NCBI RefSeq assembly: GCF_003987475.1 | Contig: NZ_PIQH01000007.1 | Span: forward strand, 115,015 to 179,014 | From: Idiomarina tyrosinivorans | GTDB taxonomy: Bacteria > Pseudomonadota > Gammaproteobacteria > Enterobacterales > Alteromonadaceae | Direction of reading: 5' to 3' | DNA length: 64,000 nt | Shown: piece by piece, positions 44,148 to 53,874 of the stretch | Position numbering within the stretch: position 1 is the stretch's first letter | Layout: every line of letters begins with the position of its first letter | Notes under the pieces: model-generated | Seen by the model: the letters and a program-made list of their open reading frames with translations, nothing else | Told to the model about the DNA's origin: nothing | The model's database searches: none | Translations under genes and position numbers: made by a program

Positions 44148-46274
44148 ATGTTGAAGTACACTCCCATTGCGACATTGGTCGCATTATTTTGTTGCTCCCC
44201 AGCATTGGCTACTGATGACGACAGCAACAAGCACAATAAAAGCACTGTCGAGCATTTGCTGGTGACGGGCGATTTGCAACAACGCGAATTGCATGAGATT
44301 CCACAAAGCGTCCAATTGATTAGCCGTGAAGAGATGGCGCGGCGCAATGCGACGCAACTGCAAGATGTGTTAAATACTGCCGCAAATGTGAATTTTGCCG
44401 GCGGAACCAGCACTGCACGCTTTATCCAAATTCGTGGTATCGGCGAGCGCAGCCAGTTTGTTGACCCCATTAATCCGTCAGTGGGTTTGCTGATTGATGG
44501 CATTGACTATAGCGGCCTTGGCAGTGTTGCCACGCTGTTTGATATTGGCCATATGGAAATTTTCCGAGGCCCGCAAAGCGGCCGTTTTGGTACTAATGCG
44601 TTGGCCGGGATGGTATTGCTCGAAAGCGAGGCTGCCAGTGAAGACTTCCGTGGCCGCTGGCATGCTGGGGTTGCCAATTATGGTGAACGTGAAGCCGGGC
44701 TGGCGCTGGGTGGTTCACTTGGCGCGCTGGGCTTAGCGCGCTTCTCGGTAAATCAATTCAAGCAAGATGGGTTTATTGAAAACCGTTATCTAGAGCGTGA
44801 CGACACCAACGATCGTGACGAACTGACGCTACGTTTTAACCTCACCAGCCAACTGACAAAAGACTGGGCACTCGACACCACGGTTCACTACAGCAATATC
44901 GATAACGGTTATGACGCGTTTTCGTTGGACAACGACCGCACCACACTATCCGATGAACCGGGTTTTGACCGCGTTGAGAGTGAAGCTGTGCGGTTGGGAC
45001 TCAGTTATCAAGGTTTTGCTGACAGTGAGTTATTGTTTGCGGTAACAGGGTTACATGCTGATTTGGGGTACGCATTTGACGAAGACTGGACCTATGTCGG
45101 CATTGCCCCAGGTTGGGAATACTCATCGTTCGATGCCTATTACCGTGACCGCGATGATCGTTCTGCTGAATTGCGTTGGACTTCAAAGCAACCGGCTCAG
45201 TTGTTCGGCCTCGCGACCGACTGGGTCTTCGGCGCTTACCATTACCAACAAGATACGGCGTTAACGCGAGATTACTATAACTGGGATTTAGACCAGCCAA
45301 GCGTTTTCAACAGCGATTATCAAGTCCGTCGTAATGCATTGTATGGTGAGTTGGCCCAGCATATTAGCGATAAAACGACGTTAATAACGGGTTTACGGGT
45401 AGAGCGTTATGACAACGACTACCAAGATAGTCGTAGCATTACCGCGAACCCCAAAGACACCATGTGGGGCGGCAATATAAGCCTACGCCATGACGTCAAC
45501 GAGCGCAGCAGTGTATATTTGACGGTTGCGAAGGGCTATAAGGCGGGCGGCGTTAACGGCGAGGCGCTCGGCAAAGCGCAGGACCAAGGCCTGACCGAGA
45601 TTACCGACTACTTGTTGTCACGCGCAACCTTTCAACCGGAAGTACTTTGGAGCACCGAGTTCGGTGTGAAAGGGCAAAGTGCTGACGGCCAATTGCGGGC
45701 CTCTATCAGTGCGTTTTACCAATGGCGCGATGACGTGCAACTGAAAAGTTGGGTGAACCGCGAGCAGTCGTTTGTTGGTTACATTGAGAATGCAGCCGAA
45801 GGTAATAACTACGGCATTGAAGCCAGTATTTCCCGTGCCTTGAGCGATAACTGGCGATGGTTTGCTAACCTTGGCTGGCTAGAAACCGAGATTGACGGCT
45901 TTGTCACCGAAGACGGCATTGATATGAGTGGGCGTGATCAAGCACATGCGCCAAATTATCAATTCTCCACCGGTATCGAAGGGTGGTTGACTGAGCACCT
46001 GCAGTGGAGCGTTTCAGTTGACGGTAAAGACGGTTTCTATTTCTCTAATTCACATAACCAGCAAGCCAAACAAACGCGGTTATTGAATACCCAACTCAGT
46101 TACCACTGGCAGCAATTAACGCTGCGGATTTGGGCGCGTAACCTGACCGATGAGGATTATGCTATCCGCGGCTTCTACTTTGGCAACGACCCGCGTAAGC
46201 AATACGTGACTGAAACCTACAAACAGTTTGGTGAGCCACGCCGATTCGGTGTGAGCCTTGACTACGCCTTTTAA
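44148..46274 (+). CDS. TPP-riboswitch-controlled TonB-dependent receptor (probable thiamine receptor)
   Basis: 708-aa outer-membrane receptor. Signal peptide of about 21 residues (TLVALFCCSPALA), TonB box-like region EHLLVTGDL, plug (IPQSVQLISREEMARRNATQLQDVL, RGIGERSQF, FRGPQSGRFGTNALAGMV) and 22-strand barrel ending in the canonical C-terminal Phe (VSLDYAF). Control by a TPP riboswitch and location ahead of thiamine-binding, PnuT-like and kinase genes indicate thiamine or a precursor as ligand; comparative genomics has predicted such receptors in Alteromonadales. AAAGGAA precedes the ATG. Confidence 0.88.
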   Translation: MLKYTPIATLVALFCCSPALATDDDSNKHNKSTVEHLLVTGDLQQRELHEIPQSVQLISREEMARRNATQLQDVLNTAANVNFAGGTSTARFIQIRGIGERSQFVDPINPSVGLLIDGIDYSGLGSVATLFDIGHMEIFRGPQSGRFGTNALAGMVLLESEAASEDFRGRWHAGVANYGEREAGLALGGSLGALGLARFSVNQFKQDGFIENRYLERDDTNDRDELTLRFNLTSQLTKDWALDTTVHYSNIDNGYDAFSLDNDRTTLSDEPGFDRVESEAVRLGLSYQGFADSELLFAVTGLHADLGYAFDEDWTYVGIAPGWEYSSFDAYYRDRDDRSAELRWTSKQPAQLFGLATDWVFGAYHYQQDTALTRDYYNWDLDQPSVFNSDYQVRRNALYGELAQHISDKTTLITGLRVERYDNDYQDSRSITANPKDTMWGGNISLRHDVNERSSVYLTVAKGYKAGGVNGEALGKAQDQGLTEITDYLLSRATFQPEVLWSTEFGVKGQSADGQLRASISAFYQWRDDVQLKSWVNREQSFVGYIENAAEGNNYGIEASISRALSDNWRWFANLGWLETEIDGFVTEDGIDMSGRDQAHAPNYQFSTGIEGWLTEHLQWSVSVDGKDGFYFSNSHNQQAKQTRLLNTQLSYHWQQLTLRIWARNLTDEDYAIRGFYFGNDPRKQYVTETYKQFGEPRRFGVSLDYAF

Positions 46275-46283
46275 GGAGGGGTT

Positions 46284-46532
46284 ATGCAATTATCGGTAGA
46301 AATGTCGCTGTACCCATTGGCGGATCAGTACCTTGAAGTTATCCAAGGATTTATTGATCGGTTGAACCAATACCCGGAGATCAGCGTTCATACTAATACC
46401 ATGAGCACCCAAATTTTTGGTGACTACCAGCAAGTAATGAAGGTGTTACAGGTTGAACTTGAGCAGGTTTATCAGCAAGTGCCAAGCCAAGTATTGGTGT
46501 GTAAATTCATCAATCGCGATTTACGGCCTTAA
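46284..46532 (+). CDS. Thiamine-binding domain protein (MTH1187/YkoF-like)
   Basis: 82-aa single-domain ferredoxin-like protein: LSVEMSLYPLADQYLEVIQGFIDRLNQYPEISVHTNTMSTQIFGDYQQVMKVL follows the Thiamine_BP pattern (start strand, long helix, TxxxSTxixG). YkoF, a two-domain relative, binds thiamine. Its role here may be to hold thiamine or a precursor after uptake. AAGGAGGGG precedes the ATG; it lies 9 bases after the receptor stop and is followed at once by the permease gene. Confidence 0.8.
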   Translation: MQLSVEMSLYPLADQYLEVIQGFIDRLNQYPEISVHTNTMSTQIFGDYQQVMKVLQVELEQVYQQVPSQVLVCKFINRDLRP

Positions 46533-46535
46533 GTG

Positions 46536-47144
46536 ATGGCTGATTGGTGGCAATCTCTGCTGTTCGCAACCACGTGGTATGAGTGGCTGGCGCTAATTTT
46601 AGCGCTGGCCTACCTGGTGTTAGCCGCACACCAAAAGCAGCTTTGCTGGTACGCAGCAGCGCTGAGTTGTGCCATTTACTCAGTGATGTTTTGGCAGGGT
46701 CGGTTGTATATGGAAGCTATCTTGCAAGTGATTTATATCGTGCTTGCAGGCTACGGGTGGTGGCAGTGGCACCGGCTTGAAGCGGAGACCGATGAGCCAC
46801 AGAGTCTGTCGTTATCTTGGCGCTGGCATTTAGCGCAATGGGCGTGGTTAATTCCGGTCGCGGTGGCAACGGTAATTTTATTGCGAACCTTTACCGATGC
46901 CGACCAAGTTTGGTTGGACACGTTTACTACGGTATTTAGCCTGTTAGCCACTTGGTTAGTGGCTAAGAAAGTCTTCGCTACTTGGTGGTACTGGCTAGTG
47001 ATCGACTCAGTTTATGTCTATCTTTATATTGTGAAAGGGTTTTACGCAACAGCCCTGCTGTTCGTTGTGTATGTACTGTTGGTGTTGTACGCAATGTGGC
47101 GCTGGTATAGTGCACCAGAACCGCTTGCCAACCAAGTCAGTTGA
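46536..47144 (+). CDS. pnuT: PnuT-like thiamine permease (PnuC family)
   Basis: 202-aa inner-membrane protein with about seven helices. PnuC/PnuT features: WYEWLALILALAYLVLAA, WYAAALSCAIYSVMFWQGRLYMEAILQVIYIVLAGYGWWQW, and TWWYWLVIDSVYVYLYIVKGFYATALLFVVY. PnuT proteins facilitate thiamine diffusion, with trapping by phosphorylation. The thiamine assignment rests on the riboswitch and neighbours. GTG at 46533 or ATG at 46536 are both possible starts; no clear ribosome site is seen, which suggests coupling to the gene before. Confidence 0.88.
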   Translation: MADWWQSLLFATTWYEWLALILALAYLVLAAHQKQLCWYAAALSCAIYSVMFWQGRLYMEAILQVIYIVLAGYGWWQWHRLEAETDEPQSLSLSWRWHLAQWAWLIPVAVATVILLRTFTDADQVWLDTFTTVFSLLATWLVAKKVFATWWYWLVIDSVYVYLYIVKGFYATALLFVVYVLLVLYAMWRWYSAPEPLANQVS

Positions 47145-47153
47145 GGAGCGCTT

Positions 47154-47963
47154 GTGCAAATTAGCGGGTTAAGTCACCTCCCTATTAAAGGCCCTGTGAC
47201 GGCTACGCCAATGACGTCTGGTACGGCTAACCACGTGTTTCATTTGCAACACGAAAGTGGCGAATATGTGCTTAAGCGGTTTCAATTCGGCCAGCGGTTT
47301 GGCTTGGACAGGCGCCAAGAAGTGGCGTTGCAAAGGCAGCTAGCCGACCTCGATTTAGCCCCGGAAATTCTGCATTTTGATTACGAGCGTGGTTTGGTGT
47401 TAATGCCGTATTACGCCGACGGTGATTTAACCACGGCGCAGCTAGATGATAACCAACGGCTGCGTGAACTCGCCGAAGTTCTGGCGCGGATTCACCGGGT
47501 GAGTGTGGAAATGTCTCCATGGTCGTTAAAGTCACGCTGTAGCGATTACTGTGAGCAGCTCGCTGAATTCGACAAAAAGCTCGCCAAACAACATCGCAAA
47601 ACCTTGCAGCGCTTCGCCACACTGTTGAATCAGGCTTGCTTACACCCGGTATTTTGTCATCACGACGTGTCTTTCAACCATGTTTTGTTGGCACAACCGC
47701 GGCGAGTGATTGACTGGGAATACAGTGGTTATGGCGACCGTTGTTTCGATTTAGCCAGTGCCACAACCATAAATAATCTGTCTGACCAGCAATCTAAATC
47801 CCTGATAAATGCCTATGATGGGGTGAGTGGTGAATTAGTTGACCCGGTTAGGGTTGCCGATTGGCAAGCGTTTAGCGTATGGCTAAACCAGCTATGGTTT
47901 GCGCTACACCGGTATTTGACGAAGGGAGAAGGGAACGATGAGCAAGGCGAAGCTACCGAATGA
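47154..47963 (+). CDS. Aminoglycoside phosphotransferase-fold kinase, probable thiamine kinase
   Basis: 269 aa, choline/ThiK-type kinase fold. The N-terminal nucleotide region is VFHLQHESGEYVLKRFQFG. The catalytic motif is CHHDVSFNHVLL (HxDxxxxN-like), and the metal-binding Asp is in RVIDWEYSGYGDRCFDLAS. Following a PnuT-like permease, it would trap thiamine as its phosphate. GTG at 47154 has GAGGAG five bases upstream. Its last 26 bases overlap the MFS gene. Confidence 0.82.
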   Translation: MQISGLSHLPIKGPVTATPMTSGTANHVFHLQHESGEYVLKRFQFGQRFGLDRRQEVALQRQLADLDLAPEILHFDYERGLVLMPYYADGDLTTAQLDDNQRLRELAEVLARIHRVSVEMSPWSLKSRCSDYCEQLAEFDKKLAKQHRKTLQRFATLLNQACLHPVFCHHDVSFNHVLLAQPRRVIDWEYSGYGDRCFDLASATTINNLSDQQSKSLINAYDGVSGELVDPVRVADWQAFSVWLNQLWFALHRYLTKGEGNDEQGEATE

Positions 47964-49260
47964 GATCTACCACTTTTTAGCGGAAGACGAAGACGCTCGC
48001 GTTTGCAAAGATATCCCCGAATCCGCTTGTAATGAACAGCCTCGATCTTTCTTACTAGTATTACTCTCCCTTACCCTAACAAAGTTGGGCGACAGCCTGG
48101 TCAGTGCCCGCCTCGTGTTGCCGTGGATGCTCTCCAGTTTAGGTGCGCCTGCCATCTTTATTAGTGCATTAGTGCCGATTCGTGAATCGCTGGCGTTGCT
48201 GCCGCAACTGTTTGTTGCTCAACGGCTACGAGAGCAGCCGGTGCGTAAATGGTTTTGGGTGGCCGGCAGTTTGGGGCAAGCCATTTCGCTGTTACTTATG
48301 GTATGGGTGGTGAGTTTTACTCAAGGCAGTGCGCTTGGCTGGGGGGTGATCATTCTCTTGATCACGTTTAGTTTGAGCCGCGGAGTATGCTCGGTCACTC
48401 ATAAAGATGTGGTGGGCAAAACCATCTCCAAAACACGTCGGGGTCGGCTGTCGGGTGCGGCGGCATCAATGGCGGGTTTACTGACACTGATCACCGCGTT
48501 AGTGATTATTTTTATGCCGGACGTCAACGGTCAGGGCTGGTTATTCGCCACACTGTTAACCGCTGGCGCTGTGCTATGGCTACTAGCCGCGTTTAGCTAT
48601 GCAGGCATTCCTGAAGTTGCTGGCTCCACGGAAGGTGGCGGAAATGCCGTGAGTGAAGCGCTGCGTTCCGTAAGCCTGTTGTGGCGTAACCGGACATTCG
48701 GCCATTTTGTATTGTCGCGCGCGCTATTGGTGGCTGCCGCCTTTGCTATTCCTTACTTGGTGGTGCTTATTCAGCGTCAAGGTGGGGCTGAACTGGCCAG
48801 CCTAGGTGCGTTGATGTTAGCCAGTGGGTTAGCCGGGTTATTGGCCGGACGCTTTTGGGGGCGTTGGTCGGATCAGGCTAGCCATCGGGTCATGGCGGCG
48901 GCGTCAATGATGTCGACGCTGGTATTGTTGGTGGCGATTGCCATTAATGCGTGGGCAACTGATTGGCTAGCATCGCAGTGGGTTGCCGGTGCACTATTAT
49001 TCATTTCTGCCGTCGCCCACCAAGGGGCGAGAGTTGGTCGTAAAACCTATTTGGTGGATATGGCAAATCAGGATAACCGCGCGCAACTTACCGCCGTCTC
49101 CAATACGCTAATGGGCATTGTATTGCTATTAGGTATTCTGTTGGGCTGGTTGGATGCTCAGCTCGGCGTGGTGAGCGTATTGTGGGTTCTGGTAGGAGTA
49201 GGGATTGCTGCCTTTATTGCAGTATTAGCGCTGCCGGACGTATCCGGCAGCAGCGACTGA
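47938..49260 (+). CDS. MFS transporter, last gene of the thiamine operon
   Basis: 440 aa with a hydrophilic N-terminus of about 38 residues and 11-12 membrane helices. The major-facilitator pattern is weak but present (GLLAGRFWGRWSDQASHRVMAAASM resembles the loop motif). It overlaps the kinase gene by 26 bases, so it is translated from the same transcript. Substrate unknown; position suggests thiamine, a precursor such as HMP, or efflux. AGGGAACG lies just before the ATG. Confidence 0.82.
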   Translation: MSKAKLPNEIYHFLAEDEDARVCKDIPESACNEQPRSFLLVLLSLTLTKLGDSLVSARLVLPWMLSSLGAPAIFISALVPIRESLALLPQLFVAQRLREQPVRKWFWVAGSLGQAISLLLMVWVVSFTQGSALGWGVIILLITFSLSRGVCSVTHKDVVGKTISKTRRGRLSGAAASMAGLLTLITALVIIFMPDVNGQGWLFATLLTAGAVLWLLAAFSYAGIPEVAGSTEGGGNAVSEALRSVSLLWRNRTFGHFVLSRALLVAAAFAIPYLVVLIQRQGGAELASLGALMLASGLAGLLAGRFWGRWSDQASHRVMAAASMMSTLVLLVAIAINAWATDWLASQWVAGALLFISAVAHQGARVGRKTYLVDMANQDNRAQLTAVSNTLMGIVLLLGILLGWLDAQLGVVSVLWVLVGVGIAAFIAVLALPDVSGSSD

Positions 49261-49261
49261 T

Positions 49262-49459
49262 TTATTTACCGCGGAATAACCCAAACAGGCCGATTACGGC
49301 AGCAACTGCGCCGCCAATCATAAACCACATAGCGTTATCGGTGGGTTGATTAGTCACCATTTCACTGGCTTCAGAGGCCAGCGATTGAGATTCTTGATAA
49401 CCAAACCATAACAAAATAGCGCCTGCTACAATCAGCGCAATACTAATTACCTTATTCAT
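49262..49459 (-). CDS. DUF3185 family small membrane protein
   Basis: 65 aa with two membrane helices (VISIALIVAGAILLWFGY and MWFMIGGAVAAVIGLFGLF) separated by SQSLASEASEMVTNQPTDNA, the typical DUF3185 layout. Function unknown. GGGAGAACGGCT precedes the ATG. It converges on the MFS gene with one base between stops. Confidence 0.82.
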   Translation of the reverse strand: MNKVISIALIVAGAILLWFGYQESQSLASEASEMVTNQPTDNAMWFMIGGAVAAVIGLFGLFRGK

Positions 49460-49664
49460 AGCCGTTCTCCCTTTATGAAAAAAAACTTTACAAACAACAC
49501 CCTAGCAAATATTTATATGATTGCGAAAAGTTTTCAATAAAATTGCAAAACTTAAACATTCATCATATTCCAAAATGACGTCGATCCGCGTAGTTGTAGA
49601 TTAATCGCACAAAACAAGCGATTCATCGACAATAACAATGACAACAACAAGACAGGATGGGCAC

Positions 49665-52136
49665 ATGAAAATGTTCAAGCCAAAGCGCCATTACTTAGCA
49701 TTATCGCTCGCCGCTGCATTATCAATTCCTGCTGCGGTTGCTCAGCAAGCTGACGATCAGCAACAAGCTGCGCCAGAGGATATGGAACGGATTTTAACCT
49801 TAGGCTCTCGAGTCAACGGTCGCACTGCTACCGAGTCTGCGTCACCAATAGACATTATTTCCAGTGAACAGCTAGTTTCTACCGGGGCAACTGAGCTTGG
49901 TAAGGCGATCCAAATGACGGCACCGTCGTTTAATTTTTCGACCACGACAATTTCAGATGGCTCGGATATTATCCGCCCTGCGACATTGCGGGGATTAGGT
50001 CCAGACCAAGTTTTAGTGTTAGTAAACGGCAAACGCTACCACCAGCAGGCATTGGTTAACGTCCAAGAGACCATTGGTAAAGGCTCTGCCGGTTATGACA
50101 TCAACTCTATTCCTATTTCTGCGGTAGAGCGGGTTGAAATTCTGCGTGATGGAGCCGCGGCACAATACGGCTCGGACGCGATTGCCGGGGTCATTAACGT
50201 AACCCTGAAAAGCGGCGATACCAGCAGCCTGTCGGCAGAAGTTGGACAGACGTATGAAGGCGATGGTGAGAACGTTAAAGTCGGATTAAACATTGGTACC
50301 ACTTTTTCGAACGGTTACTTCAACGGCACGCTAGAATACCGTGACCGAGGTATGACTAACCGCGCGGCTCCAGCAACGCTTGAAGCCACCGGCGGTCAAT
50401 TAATCGGTAACTGGTGGGATGAAAATGGTGACCCCGTTGTGCGGTTGCATATTGGTGACGCCGATTCGAAAAACTACTATGCCTGGTTTAACAGTGGTTT
50501 TTACCTAACCAACACCACTGAACTGTATGCCTTTGGGGGTATTTCGCAGCGTGATGGTGGGTCAGCCGGCTTCTTCCGAGGCACTGGGCACCCTCGTACT
50601 ATCGAAGAAATCTATCCCGATGGCTTCTTACCACAACTGGATACCGAAGCCGACGATACGTCGTTAGCAGTCGGTGTTCGTGGTGATTTACCCAACGCTT
50701 GGATGTGGGATGCCAGCGTGGTTTACGGGAAGAACGAATTTACCTTTGGTTCGTCAAACTCAGCAAACGTAAGCTGGTACTACGAGCCCGACGGCAACGG
50801 TGGTATTTACGCTGAAACACCTACGTCAGCCTTTGATGGTCGCTTAACTGCTGAGCAAACCACCTTCAATTTGGACTTTAACGGTACAGTAGATATGGGC
50901 ACTGACCTACTGTACTTGGCAATGGGTCTGGAGATGCGCCGCGACGGTTATCAAATTGAAGCAGGCGACCCTGTGTCATGGTCTTACGGCCGTACCAACG
51001 ATCCGTCGATTGTGATTGAAACCGATTCTGGTGACCCAGCCGAAGCCGGCATTCAAGGCTTCCCGGGCTTCAGCCCAGGCCAAGCCGTCGATGCGGACCG
51101 AGATAGCTACGGTGCTTATGTGGATGCCGAATACTACGTGACACCAGACTTCCGCTTAGCGGGTGCGCTGCGTTACGAGGATTACGACATCGCTGGCGAC
51201 AATATTTCCGGTAAGTTGTCGGCACGTTACGATGTGTCGGATGATTTCTCGATTCGCGGTACCTTGGCCACTGGCTTCCGCGCACCTGGCGTGCAACAGA
51301 TTTACTACAGCCAAGTACTGACTAACATCGTTAACGGCACGCTGGTACAAACAGGTACTGTTGCTAACGATTCCGAGGTAGCGCGTCAGTTTGGGATTAA
51401 CCAGTTAGAAGAAGAAACCTCGCAAAGCGCCAGCATTGGTTTTATTAAGCGCTTCGATAGCGGTTTCGACATTACCTTAGATGCGTACCAAATTACCATT
51501 GATGACCGCATTGTATTGTCTGAACCACTGACGCCTGACGTGGGCCAAGAGTTTGCTGATGTTTTGGAAGCGAACAACCTAGGTGCGGTGCAGTTCTTCA
51601 CTAACTCGGTCGATACCAAAACCACTGGGGTTGATATTATCCTGTCTTACCCAACCCAGTTGGCAGGCGGCTCATTGAACCTCACCGGTGCGTTCAGCTT
51701 TGTGAATACTGATGTCGAAAACATCAACTCGGTATCATCGCTAATTCCTGCAGAGCGTATTTACAACGATACCCAGGTATTGCGTTTGGAAGAAGGCCAA
51801 CCAGGCGAAAAAGCCACTATCAGCGCTGATTGGGATAAAGACGCGTGGCATGCAAACGTTGCCTTTAACTACTTTGGTGAAGTGAAAGGTAAAGCCTTTA
51901 CGGGTATCGAACACACTTGGAGCAGCAAGTGGGTAACAGACGTGTCTGTTGGTTATGACTTTACTGACGACTTTACTGTGAGTGTCGGCGCCAACAACCT
52001 GTTTGATACCTACCCCGACGAGTGGGGTGACGATGGCATCCCATTCTCACAAGCTGGCTTTAAGTATGGTTGGGAAACCTTACCGTTCGGTATCAATGGT
52101 GGCTACTATTACGCAAAAGCCATTTACCGCTTCTAA
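49665..52136 (+). CDS. TonB-dependent receptor, substrate unknown
   Basis: 823-aa outer-membrane receptor. Signal peptide of about 26 residues (YLALSLAAALSIPAAVAQ), TonB box-like MERILTLGSR, plug (ASPIDIISSEQL, RPATLRGLGPDQVLVLVNGKRYHQQALVN, VERVEILRDGAAAQYGSDAIAGVINVTLK) and a long barrel ending YYYAKAIYRF. It belongs to the large family near vitamin B12/carbohydrate receptors that cannot be assigned by sequence. ATG at 49665 with AGGATGGG upstream is preferred to one at 49638. No Fur box or riboswitch is recognisable in the 178-base leader. It ends at a terminator shared with dps. Confidence 0.92.
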   Translation: MKMFKPKRHYLALSLAAALSIPAAVAQQADDQQQAAPEDMERILTLGSRVNGRTATESASPIDIISSEQLVSTGATELGKAIQMTAPSFNFSTTTISDGSDIIRPATLRGLGPDQVLVLVNGKRYHQQALVNVQETIGKGSAGYDINSIPISAVERVEILRDGAAAQYGSDAIAGVINVTLKSGDTSSLSAEVGQTYEGDGENVKVGLNIGTTFSNGYFNGTLEYRDRGMTNRAAPATLEATGGQLIGNWWDENGDPVVRLHIGDADSKNYYAWFNSGFYLTNTTELYAFGGISQRDGGSAGFFRGTGHPRTIEEIYPDGFLPQLDTEADDTSLAVGVRGDLPNAWMWDASVVYGKNEFTFGSSNSANVSWYYEPDGNGGIYAETPTSAFDGRLTAEQTTFNLDFNGTVDMGTDLLYLAMGLEMRRDGYQIEAGDPVSWSYGRTNDPSIVIETDSGDPAEAGIQGFPGFSPGQAVDADRDSYGAYVDAEYYVTPDFRLAGALRYEDYDIAGDNISGKLSARYDVSDDFSIRGTLATGFRAPGVQQIYYSQVLTNIVNGTLVQTGTVANDSEVARQFGINQLEEETSQSASIGFIKRFDSGFDITLDAYQITIDDRIVLSEPLTPDVGQEFADVLEANNLGAVQFFTNSVDTKTTGVDIILSYPTQLAGGSLNLTGAFSFVNTDVENINSVSSLIPAERIYNDTQVLRLEEGQPGEKATISADWDKDAWHANVAFNYFGEVKGKAFTGIEHTWSSKWVTDVSVGYDFTDDFTVSVGANNLFDTYPDEWGDDGIPFSQAGFKYGWETLPFGINGGYYYAKAIYRF

Positions 52137-52153
52137 GGTTGATGCGAAAAACA

Positions 52154-52182
52154 AAAAGCCCGCACTGGTTGCGGGCTTTTTT
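52154..52182. terminator. Bidirectional terminator between TonB receptor and dps
   Basis: Perfect 10-bp stem AAAAGCCCGC (52154-52163) with GCGGGCTTTT (52171-52180), a 7-nt loop and T-runs on both strands. It serves the receptor and the convergent dps gene. Confidence 0.88.
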
Positions 52183-52204
52183 ATTGCCTGTTGGTATTAC
52201 CGTA

Positions 52205-52681
52205 TTAGTCGCCCAAATAGGAGGTCAACATCCACGAAGTTTTCTCTTGTTCGCGAATATAATCGCTCATTAATGCCGAGGTACCCTCGTCACCAGCGTC
52301 GCCAGCGAGTGCTAAGATCTTGCGCTGCAAGCTAATAATCGTTTGGTAACTGTCGACAATATTAGAAACACAGGCACGACCATCGTGCACATCTTTCACT
52401 TCTTCGATTTCACTGTTCTTGATGTAGGTTGAGTAAGCGTGCATAGGGCGTTGACCCAAGGTTAAAATACGCTCCGCGACCTCATCAATTTTTTCTAACA
52501 GGTCATCGTAGGTTTCTTCAAACTTCACATGCAGTTCAAAGAAGCGTTCGCCTTTGATGTTCCAGTGGAAGCCGCGAACGTTCATATAAAAGATTTGGTA
52601 GTTAGCCAAAAGCTCGTTAAGTTTATTCGCTAACGCTTCAGCATTTTCCTTTTTTAAACCAATCACGTTGAGCTGTTTCAT
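52205..52681 (-). CDS. dps: Dps family ferritin-like DNA-binding protein
   Basis: 158-aa four-helix protein that forms dodecamers, oxidises and stores iron with peroxide, and protects DNA. The ferroxidase-site segment is YMNVRGFHWNIKGERFFELHVKFEETYDDLLEKIDEVAERI. No long basic N-terminal tail, so DNA binding may be weak. ATG at 52681 with GGAGGGTTACACC upstream is chosen; the longer open frame upstream is not supported. Confidence 0.93.
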   Translation of the reverse strand: MKQLNVIGLKKENAEALANKLNELLANYQIFYMNVRGFHWNIKGERFFELHVKFEETYDDLLEKIDEVAERILTLGQRPMHAYSTYIKNSEIEEVKDVHDGRACVSNIVDSYQTIISLQRKILALAGDAGDEGTSALMSDYIREQEKTSWMLTSYLGD

Positions 52682-52829
52682 GGTGTAACCCTCCGATGTT
52701 GTAAACTCTGTATGATGTATAACTACCAATAAAGATAGTCGAATTTATGTTGAGGTAAAAGCGATTGTTAACGATTACCTCAACAGAAAATTCCGATGCA
52801 AGTTTCTACGGAGCTGAATCAGCTTTTGA

Positions 52830-53759
52830 TCAGTCTTGCGTTAAGGTTTCCACTTTGCCGTCACGGATGTGCTGTTCGCCACGCGCCTTCGCCAGTTGAA
52901 TTTGCTTTTCTCGTTCAGCAAAGCGCGCTTTCTGTTCTGCAGAGGTGGTATCGTAACAGTGTGGGCAACTGACGCCCTTTTGGTATTCTGGCGCTTGCAT
53001 TTCTTCTTGGGTGATCGGCATGCGGCAGGCATAGCACTGTTCATAGTCACCTTGTTTGAGACCGTGACTGACGGTTACGCGTTGGTCGAAAACAAAGCAG
53101 TCGCCGTTCCACTTACTGGTATCTTCCGGCACCATTTCAAGGTATTTCAGAATACCGCCTTTTAAATGGTAAACCTCTTCGAAGCCTTGTTCTTTAAGGT
53201 AGGCGGTGGATTTTTCACAGCGAATGCCACCCGTACAGAACATCGCGACCTTCTTGTGCTTGTTGGGGTCGAGGTTTTGCTTAACGTAGTCAGGGAATTC
53301 CCGGAAGGTCTCGGTCTCTGGATTCACTGCACCTTCAAAGGTACCAACCGCGTACTCGTAGTTATTACGGGTATCGATCAGTAATACCTCGGGATCACTG
53401 ATAAGCTCGTTCCAATCTTTAGGATCGACGTAGGTGCCGACAGTGTTTTTCGGATCGACCCAATCAATCCCCATGGTCACGATTTCTTTTTTCAGCTTCA
53501 CTTTGGTGCGGTAGAAAGCTTGGGTGTCGCTGGGAGATTCTTTGTGGTCGATACCGCTTAAGCGAGCATCGGTGTGCAGATGCGCTAGCACGGCGTCAAC
53601 GCCCTCGCGGGTACCACAGATAGTCCCGTTAATCCCTTCTCTGGCCAGCAGTAAGGTTCCCTTTACCTCGTTAGCAACCATCACGTCGTACAATGGTTGA
53701 CGCAAATCTTCATAGTCGTTCAACTCCACAAATTTGTAGAGTGCCGCGCAAATATACAT
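52830..53759 (-). CDS. trhO: tRNA uridine-34 hydroxylase TrhO (YceA rhodanese)
   Basis: 309 aa. An N-terminal domain with [17 protein letters not shown] is followed by a rhodanese domain whose catalytic loop CTGGIRC has Cys175, and a C-terminal cysteine-rich region ([15 protein letters not shown]) that may bind zinc. TrhO makes 5-hydroxyuridine at tRNA position 34 in an O2-dependent way. GAGGAAAAAC precedes the ATG. Confidence 0.94.
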   Translation of the reverse strand: MYICAALYKFVELNDYEDLRQPLYDVMVANEVKGTLLLAREGINGTICGTREGVDAVLAHLHTDARLSGIDHKESPSDTQAFYRTKVKLKKEIVTMGIDWVDPKNTVGTYVDPKDWNELISDPEVLLIDTRNNYEYAVGTFEGAVNPETETFREFPDYVKQNLDPNKHKKVAMFCTGGIRCEKSTAYLKEQGFEEVYHLKGGILKYLEMVPEDTSKWNGDCFVFDQRVTVSHGLKQGDYEQCYACRMPITQEEMQAPEYQKGVSCPHCYDTTSAEQKARFAEREKQIQLAKARGEQHIRDGKVETLTQD

Positions 53760-53874
53760 AATAGTTTTTCCTCTTCGGCTAACTGAATCGCAAATTCAGT
53801 GCGTAAAAATCGGGCGCAATTATATCGGGTTTCGCCATATGTTGGCAAACCGCAGACGCTAGGCATGGAGTGTT

